From positions 458,997,210 through 459,061,209 of the forward strand of contig CM060950.1 of NCBI GenBank assembly GCA_030765055.1: a stretch of DNA of 64,000 nt, in the 5' to 3' direction. Every line of letters starts with the position of its first letter. The stretch's first letter is position 1. Of this stretch, positions 34,099-43,199 are shown in pieces. Position numbers and translations under genes: made by a program. The DNA is from Mantis religiosa (lineage: Eukaryota > Arthropoda > Insecta > Mantodea > Mantidae). The notes under the pieces were generated by a model. The model saw only the letters and a list, made by a program, of their open reading frames with translations. It was not told the DNA's origin and made no database searches.

Positions 34099-35440
34099 GC
34101 AAGTATATTGCATCATATGCCACATAAGTAGAGCTGTGCTACTGTATAGATAGCTACACTGTGCCATTATATTTTCAGCACTGTTTGCTGAAAAAGGGAG
34201 AAAGGCAAATATTTTATGCTTGAAGTTATTCACTTCGAACCTTTATGCTTCTCTAGAGCCATAAACACCTACATGTGTCCGTCAACCCAAAATCAACAAT
34301 ACAAAACAGTTCACTTTCAGACATGACAGTCAGAACAACTTCCGAAGTCTAAGTTCAGATTGTGTTAAAAATTGTCTTGTTTTGAAATGTTTCTATTCAC
34401 TGCATTATTAATTTCACACAAAACATACCAGGACTGTCTTTGGATTACAGAACTTTGAAGAAGCACCACATTTCTATTTAATGTGACCATAAAACTTTGT
34501 GAATTTGTTTGAAAAATACAAGAGACATGAATGACATTGCTGGTGCTGTAAAATCACAACTAGTGCACATTTTGTTTTGTTTTGTCAACAGAACAAGGGT
34601 CTCTGTACCCAAGTTGCAGCTCTACCAACTGCAGCTATAATTATTATATAACAATATTAAGAACATTCCCTTTACATTTAGATCTGTTATAAAATTCTCT
34701 CAAGTTTTCTTTTTCTATTCCAGTATTCATTATGCAAATTTTGAAACACATACAGTACTAAATTACTAACATTTTTATTTACATTAAACTTGCAATAAAT
34801 TAACCCCTAATAATTTTTTTACAAACATTTACAAGCATAAATTATTTTAAAAAAATGCTAGACTTAGGATTCAATGAATACAAAACTACGGTATATGGTT
34901 AATACTTCATTGAAGTTAAGAAGAGATTAACATTTGCAAATTTTATCTAAGCTCCATATTTAAGGCTTAGATATTCTTTTTATATAGTTACACACTTTTT
35001 TTGTTGTTGTCCTTGATAATCTGAGGTACATTTCTGCCTAAATGCTGCTATTAAAAACTAGTTGTGCTGGCCTTTGGGAAGTGCATATGTGAAATTAAAC
35101 ATCTCTTGTGAACCAAATGGTGCTTCTCTTTTAAGCTAATAGCCTCACTTCTTAAAATACCTTATTATTTCTATGATCCAACTGAAGCAGGAACCTACCA
35201 GTGTATCCTCAAACATAGTTTGAACAACCTTACATATCACATATCAAGGAAAGATATGGACGTTTTACTTGAGTGCCTATAACAAGCCAAGTAAGCACAT
35301 ACATCCTGTTAATTTTAAAACTGAAATTTAAATATAGAACTCTGTACTTAATGCGTTAAATTGTAATGCCTGAATTTATGTTTTGATGCATCTTATAAAT
35401 TACCTCACAGAATATGAATTAGACAAAATAGATGGAATCT
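34099..35440. other. No recognisable feature
   Basis: AT-rich sequence, possibly intronic or old repeat, with no supported gene. Confidence 0.5.
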
Positions 35441-35444
35441 AATG

Positions 35445-35900
35445 CTATGGCCGAATTATCAGTTTGTTTATATTTAATGTTGAATATAAACAAACTGATA
35501 AATCGGCCGTAGAAGATCATTTTTGGTCATTTAAGCATGAAATAAATCCCGAAGTTAAATCATTACAACAATTAAATGGTCCCACAGATTTAATAGTTTG
35601 GGAAAAGATATTTATTTTAAAAAATAAACATCGCATAATGAATTTTGACTTAACAGCAGTTGATTCTGTTTTTAGGTTTGTTCTTCAGATGTTGGTAATG
35701 CTGATAAAACATAAGAAAAAACATGGTAACCGAGATTTCCTTGACAACGGAGTTTGTTTTTGAGGGACTGAGAATGCAAGTGATTTGCTTGTGAAATCCA
35801 TTTCTATTTGAAAAGAAGAAAGAAGTATTAACATCAGTTTCTTAAGATAAGTGGAGCCTCAGTAGCAAATATTTATATTTGTGTAATATTTATTACTTCA
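35445..35900 (+). mobile_element. PLE family B fragment starting in a hairpin
   Basis: A 32-bp arm at 35445-35476 pairs with 35481-35512 (three mismatches, 4-nt loop). The right arm is the beginning of a GIY-YIG C-terminal fragment reading YKQTDKSAVEDHFWSF, HEINPEVK and WEKIFILKNKHRIMNF (35480-35680). A frameshift follows near 35675. The tail with AAGATAAGTGGAG resembles 38865-38880. The left arm is the same sequence inverted, so this copy begins with a miniature 5' inversion. Confidence 0.75.
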
Positions 35901-36399
35901 CTGTAACTAGCTTCATTTTCTATGTAATCCTATAGCTTTGTTGATTGTTTTAAAGCACAAGACTGGAATTTTTATCATGATTTTTAGTCCAGAAGTGAGC
36001 AGACATTGCTGATTTTTATGTTTATACCAAGTGGCAACTTTGTGGCCAAGCCATAATCACACATATGTATGACTCGCTTATGCTACAATGACCCTGTTCT
36101 GCTAGGTTACTACTGAATAATCACCCACTCAAGCCAAAGCTTGATTGGCTGTAAATGTCAAATGACAGTTATTGGCTTCTGCTTGTTAATACAAATTTGT
36201 TCATTGTGAACTTCAAAAGTGAAAGCTTGTTCAAACATTGTGAGACAATTGTTTTAGAGTATTTTTAATATTGTTGATGTTCTTATCTTGCTTTTTGTCC
36301 ACTAAAATGCCCACTGGCAAATTCACAAACAAAGAACTTTTACGCACTATACCAAGGAGTGAGCAAGACCAATAGGTCATACCCTCCTTCCTCACGTGG

Positions 36400-36650
36400 C
36401 AATAAATGAGACACCAGACTAGCGCTCCAGTCTTGCTTGGACTCCAAAGCCTTATACCCATGGCTTTGACTTCCCTGAGGATGTCGGACGCAGTTTTCAG
36501 TAAAACATCGGAGGATAAACCTACTGGACGACAGCCTACAAGCCCACTAACAATGAATAATGAAATTAGCAATGCCAGCCGTGAAAACGTTAGCATTTAT
36601 GTAGTTAAGGATGGAACAACACCCTGTTCCTGCGGTGAGGTATTCACCGT
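36400..36650 (+). mobile_element. Possible PLE C-terminal tail fragment
   Basis: An 82-codon frame includes LRMSDAVFSKTSEDKPTGRQ, which resembles in order the PLE tail LKMSTRDVDKMFGRSYANR at 25630-25715, and is followed by a GCCGTGAAAACGTTAGC motif near 36577-36593. No nuclease core is present. Weakly supported. Confidence 0.3.
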
Positions 36651-37005
36651 TTAATTCACAATCATTTATTGTTAAGCTGTTTTAGTACAGAATATAATAT
36701 GAAAGCAGAAAAAAACTGTATTGCTCTACAAGGTACACTATTAATCTTCTTTGCAAGAAGTTACATGCTCCATAAACTTTGGTGTTTATCTTAAGATTTC
36801 AAAATTTAAAGTTTCCTTTTGGAGATACAGTCATGGTCACTTTAAATACGTTTATGTTTTTAAATATAAAAGATGATTATAATTTTAAAAAATTTCCGTA
36901 CCATCCTTGGGTTAGTAAACATTTTCAAATTTTTTTTAAAGAATTTGGTATAGCTTTAGTTCCGCAAAATAAACATAGTATTAAAAATTGACTAAATCTC
37001 TCTAA

Positions 37006-37349
37006 ATCCTACACCATGGTGTAGCGGGCTAAGGCAGCATGCCTTGGTCCCTGGACACGGAAAGCAGCCCAGGTTCGATCCCACCCATGGGGTGCAGATT
37101 TTAGGTCCCAGGTATAGGACCGGTGCCCACTCAGCATCGTGAGGAAAGTGAGAAGCTTAAGATAGGTAAGCGGCCCTGGTCACGAAAACCAACATTCCGG
37201 CTGGGGGATGCCGAGATGCTAACCACATCTCCTCCCCTTATCGGCTGGATGATTGCCCACTTCTACCTTGCATAAGTGGGCATGTGGCCGGCAGTCGGGT
37301 AGGTAGGCCTTGGCCCTGTTAGGGCTGTTGAGCCAGTGGTTAACTTAAC
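37006..37349 (+). mobile_element. tRNA-derived SINE (family 3), 344 bp
   Basis: The head at about 37015-37098 has an A-box-like TGTAGCGGGCTAAGGC and a canonical B box GGTTCGATCCC, separated as in a tRNA gene. A GC-richer body follows, including GCCGGCAGTCGGGTAGG. Flanks ATCTCTCTAA (36996-37005) and ATTTCTCTAA (37350-37359) fit a 10-bp target duplication with one mismatch, and the PLE sequence resumes on either side. Confidence 0.85.
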
Positions 37350-37616
37350 ATTTCTCTAAAAAAGATAAAATTCCTAATAATAAAAAATCTGGCATTTATC
37401 AATTTAATTGTTTAGATTGGAAAGACAAAACGTAATTTGGAAACCAGAACAAAAGAACATTTTCGTAACATTAAGTATAAACAGACTGATAAATTGGCTG
37501 TAGCAGATCAGTTTTGGTCATTTAACCATGAAATAAATCCAGAAGTTAAATTATTAAAACAATTAAACGGTCTGATAGAGTTAATGGTTTGGGAAAAAAT
37601 ATTCATTTGAAAAAAT

Positions 37617-38658
37617 GGAAAAACTTTCTTTCGTGCGACGTGAGAATATTTTCTAAGTCCAAAGGTGCATATATGCGCATATGCAAGCAGACAACTAGCT
37701 GGTTTCGGTGTTGCAGCCAACATTAGAGAGATATGTAACACTTGTAGCCAACCTCTGCAAAAATGCCCCAGACATCTGTCCTACAGCAGTGCAAAAAGGA
37801 CATCTGGATGCAATTAGCGCAGGTCAGTTTTGGAAAATACTGACCATGTTTCCTCTCAGGTTTTATTGCTTTACAAAAGTAGGCTTGTTGTCCAGCAGAA
37901 GTTACCTATTCTTCTTTAAGAAGTGAAGGCTGTATGTTCTGTGCGTTCTTCGAATATTTAAGATTTGTTCAGTACGTTGCTGAAAATCGTTAAATGGCTC
38001 GACAAATCAGTAAAATGGACTTGCCCATTTATTTTAATAATGAGGAGGCCTGCCTTCAATTATTATTTGAAAAAGGTCTGCTGAGGACACGGATGCTGTA
38101 TTTCGAGTGCAATGCTGCCCTGCATCCCATCAAGAGACGGGGCCGCAACTATTCCGAGTTTTGCTGCAGATATGTAAATGGTGATACGATTGCTCAAAAC
38201 CGATCAGCAGACCCACTTCAAGAATTAATTGAAGACATTAGGCATGTCTACCCTGTAGTGTAACGATGTTTAGCGTAATTAGTTAGCTAGTTTGTGAAAA
38301 TTATGTTTAGTGTAATTAGTTAGGTAGTTAGTGTAAATTAGGGACTACTGTGTGTGTTTAGTGTTTAGATTTGTGTACTAGGTTCGTCTGCTAGATAGTG
38401 TAATTTCGAGAGAACTAAGACTGTTGGCAGCATTGTGTTCAGTGGAGAAACTAGCATAGTTTGGCTGCACTGAATTCTTCAATATGGCTACATTACGCAG
38501 CAAGTGAATAAACAAACAATAAATAGCATTAAAAGAATGCCCTCCAACACGAAATTGAAAGAAATGATATTAAAAAGCATTGTTGTATCAAAAAGTGTGA
38601 AGGAATTAGAAAAAAAAAATCGCAAAAATTGCCATGTTGCATATTAGAAAGAAGAGCC
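37617..38658 (+). mobile_element. Merlin-like (ISXO2-type) element, 8-bp target duplication
   Basis: The insertion sits between two copies of GAAAAAAT (37609-37616 and 38659-38666) inside the PLE. Its ends begin GG and share CTTTCT plus a TGC-AC pair in inverted orientation, a weak terminal repeat. Merlin elements make 8-9 bp duplications. Coding content is one transposase N-terminal fragment (next entry). Confidence 0.6.
37994..38263 (+). pseudogene. ISXO2/Merlin-type transposase N-terminal fragment
   Basis: An 89-codon frame reads MARQISKMDLPIYFNNEEAC, LLFEKGLLRTRMLYFEC, IKRRGRNYSEFCCR. The pattern of a short helix with E-x-GLL followed by a cysteine-bearing ribbon and an R-G-x-x-x-x-x-C-C-R stretch is how ISXO2-like transposases begin. 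The first ribbon cysteine is replaced. The catalytic domain is absent here, but a piece of one occurs at 56035-56245. Confidence 0.5.
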
Positions 38659-39109
38659 GAAAAAATAAACATTGCATAATGAATTTTGAAATACTATCAG
38701 TCGATTCTATTTTAAAGTTTATTTCATTTTCAGATTTTGGTAGTACTGGCAAAAACATAGTGACCTCTATTGATCATAATGTTGACAACGAGGTTGTTTG
38801 AGCTGATGATGTGAATGAGTATTCACGAAATCGCGATCCTCATCAATTTCTTTTAAGATAAGTGAAGTTTTATGTTACAAATTATTATATTTGTATGGTC
38901 ACTTTAGATTCAAGCAGATGCAAAAAACTGCATTTCATAAAAAACAGTCTATTTAAAACCATAAAGAATACATAAAATATCTCTGCAATCTCTGATAAAG
39001 TGATTGAAATCCTAATCTGATGATATATCAATGCCTTGGGAGAAGGTACATGTTTTTTATCAGTTACATGCTGGTTGCGTTAATGTAGATTTAACTGTTT
39101 ACCTATTCT

Positions 39110-39593
39110 GTTTATTCTGACACTACATTTTTAAGCAAATTAAGTACAGCTTTGGATCCACATATATGTGAAAATGAGAGCAATGCTTACTTTCAGTTTT
39201 TAAATTTGATTCAGATGCTTTTTCTGCAATAGATATTTTAAATTTAAATATACAGGTTGAGCTTGTATATCAATTTCCTGATATCCTTTTTTCTTTCTTA
39301 GCTATTTATAAATACTAGATGAACAATTTCAGACCTGCAGATTCCTGTTTCAGTATAAATAAGATGAAAGGATGTTACCTGAGGGAAGTTTGGGACACTG
39401 GGAAGTGAAGTAGGGAAACAGGTGGTCTAGGCCTCCCAGCAGAAGAACTCCTGGACACCACAGAGATTTGAGCTTCTGCGGTGGTTCGGTGGATCTATCA
39501 TCCCATACCAAGTTCGGTGGCGATGATGGTGGTGCGTCTTGTGGCGACGGCACCGCGCCAGCATGTGGGGGTCGATATGGTGGTGGTGACGAG
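39110..39593 (-). other. 3' UTR of the ASAP-type gene
   Basis: Sequence downstream of the TGA on the minus strand. It is GC-rich near the stop and AT-rich further on. An AATAAA signal read on the minus strand lies near 39111-39116, giving a UTR of about 480 nt if used. The extent is inferred. Confidence 0.5.
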
Positions 39594-39848
39594 TCAGTCC
39601 GACAGCATGTGGACAAAGCTGATGGGGAACATGCCTCTCCTGGAAGGATCTGACTCGACGGCACCCTCCATCCAGTTCTCGTCGTCTGTCTGATCGTTGG
39701 TCACAATGATCACCTCGCCCTCCCTGAAAGATAGCTCGTCCTCGTTGTCTGCCTCGCAGTCGTACAAGGCTCGACACCAGCGCAGGCCCGCCACACCGCC
39801 AGCACAGGTCAGGGTCATGCCACCTGGGGCCTGCTGCTGTTGCTGTTG
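39594..39848 (-). CDS. Terminal exon of ASAP-family ArfGAP (SH3 domain)
   Basis: The last coding exon of a host gene. After a Gln run and a glycine-rich stretch it encodes a complete SH3 domain: RALYDCEADNEDELSF, REGEVIIVTND, a shifted tryptophan in ENWMEGAV, and RRGMFPISFVHMLSD directly before TGA. SH3 ending in F-P-x-SFVH-x-LSD at the extreme C-terminus is the hallmark of ASAP1/2-type ArfGAPs (BAR-PH-ArfGAP-ankyrin-SH3), which regulate Arf GTPases at focal adhesions and membranes; the SH3 binds proline-rich partners. The acceptor TTTTTCTGTCCCCTACAG ends at 39849. GC content and codon use differ clearly from the surrounding repeats. Upstream exons should lie at higher coordinates on the minus strand. 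Confidence 0.85.
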   Translation of the reverse strand, partial: QQQQQQAPGGMTLTCAGGVAGLRWCRALYDCEADNEDELSFREGEVIIVTNDQTDDENWMEGAVESDPSRRGMFPISFVHMLSD

Positions 39849-40234
39849 CTGTAGGGGACAGAAAAAGTATGGCTGCTCGGACGTCAGTATGTGAACAAGT
39901 ACAAAGAACACTAACAACACAGTAAAGCAATGTTCATCCACATAGCAGTTATCAGTGCTGTTAAATGTCAATAGTTTAAAGGTTTATTGCACAGATTAGA
40001 AAAGCAAAAGGATGCAAGTTTTATAGTTAATGTTGCCAATGTATAGAGTTGGTGGTATCACTGTTTACTTTTTTATTTTACTTTTTTATCTAACTGTACT
40101 GCTACTCTATTACTTATCTTCTTTTCCCTAAATTACTTAACATTTCTTGCACTTAATGGGACCAAATGTGTACAGCTCTAGGCCTATTCCACATCTGCAT
40201 TCAACTGACCACAAAGAAGTATATGTAGTAGGTC
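39849..40234 (-). other. Presumed intron upstream of the SH3 exon
   Basis: No exon, element termini or repeat family recognised apart from the splice acceptor at its left edge. Confidence 0.5.
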
Positions 40235-40440
40235 ATATTGGATGATGAATGAAATGGGTGAAATGATGTTCAAACAAGCCTAGGATCCATAGAGCTTAGA
40301 GTTACCTGACATTCACATTTCAGGATAAAGGGAAACCCTGGATAAAAACCTTATCCAGATAACTCACCCCAACTGAGATTTGAACTTGGGACATCTAGAA
40401 TATGAGGACATCACCACCACACCAAAGAGGCAAGTTAAAC
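40235..40440 (-). mobile_element. tRNA-derived SINE (family 2), minus strand
   Basis: On the minus strand the copy starts with a tRNA-like head (B-box-like AAGTTCAAATCTC near 40375-40390) followed by GGGTGAGTTATCTGGATAAGG and TATCCTGAAATGTGAATGTC. This matches the SINEs at 53970-54224 and 56262 onward block by block. It ends with a CATTCATCATCC tail. The target duplication is not clear. Confidence 0.8.
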
Positions 40441-40639
40441 TAAATGAAATTAACTGAAAGAATGCTTGCAAAAATAGCCCAACCATCCATTTTTTATACA
40501 GGGTTGTAGGGATAATACATTCTCCATAAGTTTGGATAATCTTACGGCAAAGATGAAAATCTAAAATGTACAGTTTTCTTCTGAATGCTTTGATTTTTTT
40601 CCAACATAAACTCATAAAAGTGCACAAATTTTAACAGGC

Positions 40640-41040
40640 TATATCAAACAATTTTCAAGATAATTTATTAAAATAAAAGTGAATCGAGAAGATATTGACA
40701 TATTGCTTCACTCACACTGTTTTTCACAGGACACGTTTCAAGAGCTGTTGCTCCCATCATCAGCTGAAGTTGTTGTGTTTTCATCCATCTCCTTTGCACT
40801 AGTCGAGACTCAGCCATTCTTATGGGCAATTTTAGTATTTTCTTTTCTACCAATTAAGTAACTTCTAATTAGCTCTTTGGGGAGGCCTCTAACTCCATAT
40901 CTGTCTAACTTATTTAAAAGAATATTGTGATCCAGACAGTCAAAGGCTCTGGATAAATAAAAAAATAGTGTACTAACCTTGTCACTTTGTTTTAGCCTCC
41001 GAAACATGTTCTGGGAAATTTAAAAGTAAGTGTTGTTTAT
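40640..41040 (-). mobile_element. PLE fragments flanking a LINE reverse-transcriptase piece
   Basis: On the minus strand, AACATGTTTCGGAGGCT (41007-40990, also at 19540-19560) is followed by an RT segment reading FYLSRAFDCLDHNILLNKL, YGVRGLP and IRSYLIGRK (40985-40815). Then comes a PLE 3' motif, CAGCTGATGATGGGAGC and CTTGAAACGTGTCC (40765-40735). The RT piece has the FDxxDH box of CR1/Jockey-type LINEs but no other part. Confidence 0.65.
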
Positions 41041-42120
41041 GTGTGATCTTGGCTTCCGGTGAAGGCCGCGTCATCTTGGTCGAAATTGCCGACGTTTCGC
41101 TCATCTTGTCGTGAGCTTCTTCTGGGCTCTTGTCCGCTCTTTGTCTGGTTGCTCCCGTTTATATACTGGTTGCGAATCTCTGCTGGTCCCGCCCCTTTGT
41201 CCCCGATTGGTTGCCTGTCTGCCAATGGGATCTTGCACTGGTGTCACCGCTTTTTGTTGGTTTTGGAGATAATTAATATTGTGTTTTGCTGTCTGGTTTG
41301 ATTCCTTAGGGCTTTCTTTTCCTGTGGTATTCTTCCCTAGACCATCGTTTTGCAGAGATTGCTGTGGCAGGCCGTCGGACGCGGGATGGTCTGTTCGCTC
41401 CGCCCCTTGCTTTTCATTGGCTGATCTTCGGCCAGTTGCTGTGCTAGTAAGCAGGGCCTTCCAGGTGTCGTGTAGCTGCCTTCCATGATCTCTGTTGATG
41501 TTATTCTTTTCTTTGAAGATTTCTAAACTTTCTCGCGTCAGTCTGTATGAGAAATTTTTGCAGGTGGCTAGAAGTTCGGTGTTATCAAAGTCGATGTGAT
41601 GGCCGGTTGTAATCACATGTTCCGCTAATGCAGATTTTTCGGGCTGGTTTAATTTTAGGCTGCGTATGTGCTCTTTTTTACGTGTTACGATTGACCTGCC
41701 GGTTTGGCCAATGTAGGCGTTTCCACAGTCGCATCTAATTCTGTATACTCCTGGGTTTAGCAGCGGGTTGCTGGAATCTTTAGCGGGTCTGAGAAATGAT
41801 TGGAGCTCTCTGATAGAAGTGTATCGTGTTCTGATGTTGTAATTTTTTAGGATGGTCGAAATCCGGTCGGTTACGCCTCGGATGTATGGTAAGGTGGTCC
41901 ATGTGGTGTCTCTTTTTCCGAGATCTTTTTCGTTGTCCTTCTGGGAGTTTGTGCTGTTGTTGTTCTGTATTCGACGTATTTCTCTGTAGGAGTAACCGTT
42001 TGCCAGGAGGATGCTGTTCAGGTACTTCTTTTCATTTCCGATGAGCTCTGGGTCGCAAATGCGGTAGGCTCGCAGGAATAGGGTGTTCATCATTCCTTGT
42101 TTTATCGTAGGTGGGTGATG
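41041..42120 (-). mobile_element. PLE family D, 5'-truncated
   Basis: The element contains one long uninterrupted frame (next entry). Its base composition is noticeably more GC-rich than other PLEs here. The 3' side (41041-41100) has a GACGTTTCG motif close to the end of the frame. Its left boundary merges with the chimeric block at 40640-41040. Confidence 0.75.
41101..42093 (-). CDS. PLE C-terminal region with intact GIY-YIG endonuclease
   Basis: A 330-residue frame without stops. Order: RT-end and linker (LLANGYSYREIRRIQ, TLPYIRGVTDRIS), then NPGVYRIRCDCGNAYIGQTG, a textbook GIY-x(n)-YIG core, RSIVTRKKEHIRSLK, ALAEHV, HHIDFDNTELLA, and LTRESLEIFKEKNNIN with the conserved glutamate. A tail of about 130 residues rich in Gln, Asn, Lys and Arg follows. 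The nuclease would nick target DNA. RT motifs are absent because the 5' end is truncated, so it is not an autonomous element, but the domain itself looks undamaged. Confidence 0.8.
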   Translation of the reverse strand: MMNTLFLRAYRICDPELIGNEKKYLNSILLANGYSYREIRRIQNNNSTNSQKDNEKDLGKRDTTWTTLPYIRGVTDRISTILKNYNIRTRYTSIRELQSFLRPAKDSSNPLLNPGVYRIRCDCGNAYIGQTGRSIVTRKKEHIRSLKLNQPEKSALAEHVITTGHHIDFDNTELLATCKNFSYRLTRESLEIFKEKNNINRDHGRQLHDTWKALLTSTATGRRSANEKQGAERTDHPASDGLPQQSLQNDGLGKNTTGKESPKESNQTAKHNINYLQNQQKAVTPVQDPIGRQATNRGQRGGTSRDSQPVYKREQPDKERTRAQKKLTTR

Positions 42121-42145
42121 AAAGGATGCATCAGCTTAAAATAAC

Positions 42146-42386
42146 GTCTGAAGCATTTTGGCGATGAACATATTCTAGATGTCTTGGGCTTTAAACCAGG
42201 TGTACTGATGAACAGCCATTGAAGTTTTGGGAGCATACATCTCTCCCATCATGATGGGCAGCTGTCCCGAGGAGTCACAACAGTGCCGAGGGCAGGATCA
42301 CTTCATCAGAGAGATGTATACCCCCGAAACAATGATGGCTATTCATCAATTCATCTGGTTTGAAGTCCAAGAGCATTTATAATAAG
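42146..42386. mobile_element. Fold-back PLE 3' terminus
   Basis: Left block CTTGGGCTTTAAACCAGGTG (42183-42202) through ACATCTCTCCCATCATGATG recurs inverted in the right block, which ends CCAAGAGCATTTATAA (42295-42380). AAAATAAC at 42138-42145 and 42387-42394 is a possible but short target duplication. A single-sided copy of the same end is at 12860-13030. Confidence 0.6.
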
Positions 42387-42394
42387 AAAATAAC

Positions 42395-42922
42395 TTGTTA
42401 TAAGAACAGTGTAATACAAAACCACCTCCACTAACAATTGTAATGGAGGTGGTGGGATTTATTGTTAACCAAAACTGATAGATAATCTACCTCACTTAAT
42501 ATAAACAGTAGTTTTAATAAGCAATTACACAAAAAAACTCTTTAAATACACAGTCCAATGTTGCCTTTCCTGTATTTTTAGAAAAATAGCAATTATCACT
42601 CACATTTGTTTTTTTGCCAATTTTGTATGTACATAGCTAGACATTATGATCACTAATATTACCAAACTGCAGGACACTTTGTAATACGTATAGTATAGCA
42701 ACGCAAAGATTGTCCCTGTAAGGAATGTGCTGTGGGTCAAGGACAGCGAATGTGTGTGGCAAGGAACCTCTGTTACACAAGGAGCAGACCCTTAAAAAAA
42801 CATGCGCCCTATTCACTCTGTATACTAAAATCGAGAAGATTCATTCACAAATGTAGAAGCCGTCAGAATGTTTTTGAATGGTCTATAACTGAACTGACAT
42901 GAGGTGTCGTAAACCTGTCCAG
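42395..42922. other. No recognisable feature
   Basis: AT-rich spacer. Confidence 0.5.
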
Positions 42923-42991
42923 GGAGCGTGTGGAAACCTTCGAACCCCCCTGCATCTCAGCCGTCGGGGACTATCTCTCCCGTGGAGGACA
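42923..42991 (+). CDS. Candidate internal exon, unknown gene
   Basis: A CpG-containing 69-nt island between CCTGTCCAG (AG at 42921-42922) and a strong donor GTAAGT (42992). Reading phase 1 gives ERVETFEPPCISAVGDYLSR followed by two Gly. The length is a multiple of three and composition differs from the flanks. The upstream pyrimidine tract is poor and I recognise no family. It is on the strand opposite to the SH3 exon, so it would belong to a different gene. Confidence 0.22.
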
Positions 42992-43199
42992 GTAAGTAAT
43001 ACACAACTAAAGGCATCAGAATAACCTCTGGACTAGAGTGCACGTTCATTTCTTAACACTGTTGCCGTGCTTGTACAGGAAGCAGTACACTGTAACACTA
43101 TTGAGCATTATTACTTTCTCTACTACAGAAGTAAAGGAAAAATTGCATTTCAACCAAAAGTTTGATACCAAGATACAAGTTTGGGATTCCCTGAACCCA

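Larger units (their letters stand above)
36850..38880 (+). mobile_element. PLE family B copy interrupted by a SINE and a Merlin-like element
   Basis: Three separated pieces form one PLE. Piece one (36865-36995) reads KKFPYHPWVSKHF and IALVPQNKHSIKN. Piece two (37360-37616) reads KSGIYQFNC, a damaged GKTKRNLETRTKEHFRNIKY, LAVADQFWSF and WEKIF. Piece three (38667-38880) reads KHCIMNFEILSVDSIL and ends in a GCTGATGATG 3' motif. Joined, they follow the fragment at 35480-35700 step by step. The gaps are accounted for by insertions at 37006-37349 and 37617-38658. Stops are present in all pieces. Confidence 0.85.

Noticed and set aside
36231..36596. 121-codon minus-strand frame with a hydrophobic start
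   Set aside because: No family resemblance. It is antisense to a region that looks like a PLE tail, and composition does not suggest a secreted protein gene.
39427..39930. Other frames overlapping the SH3 exon (minus-strand 167 and 104 codons, plus-strand 60-70 codons)
   Set aside because: Shadows of the GC-rich exon and UTR; only the frame encoding the SH3 domain has recognisable content and a splice acceptor.
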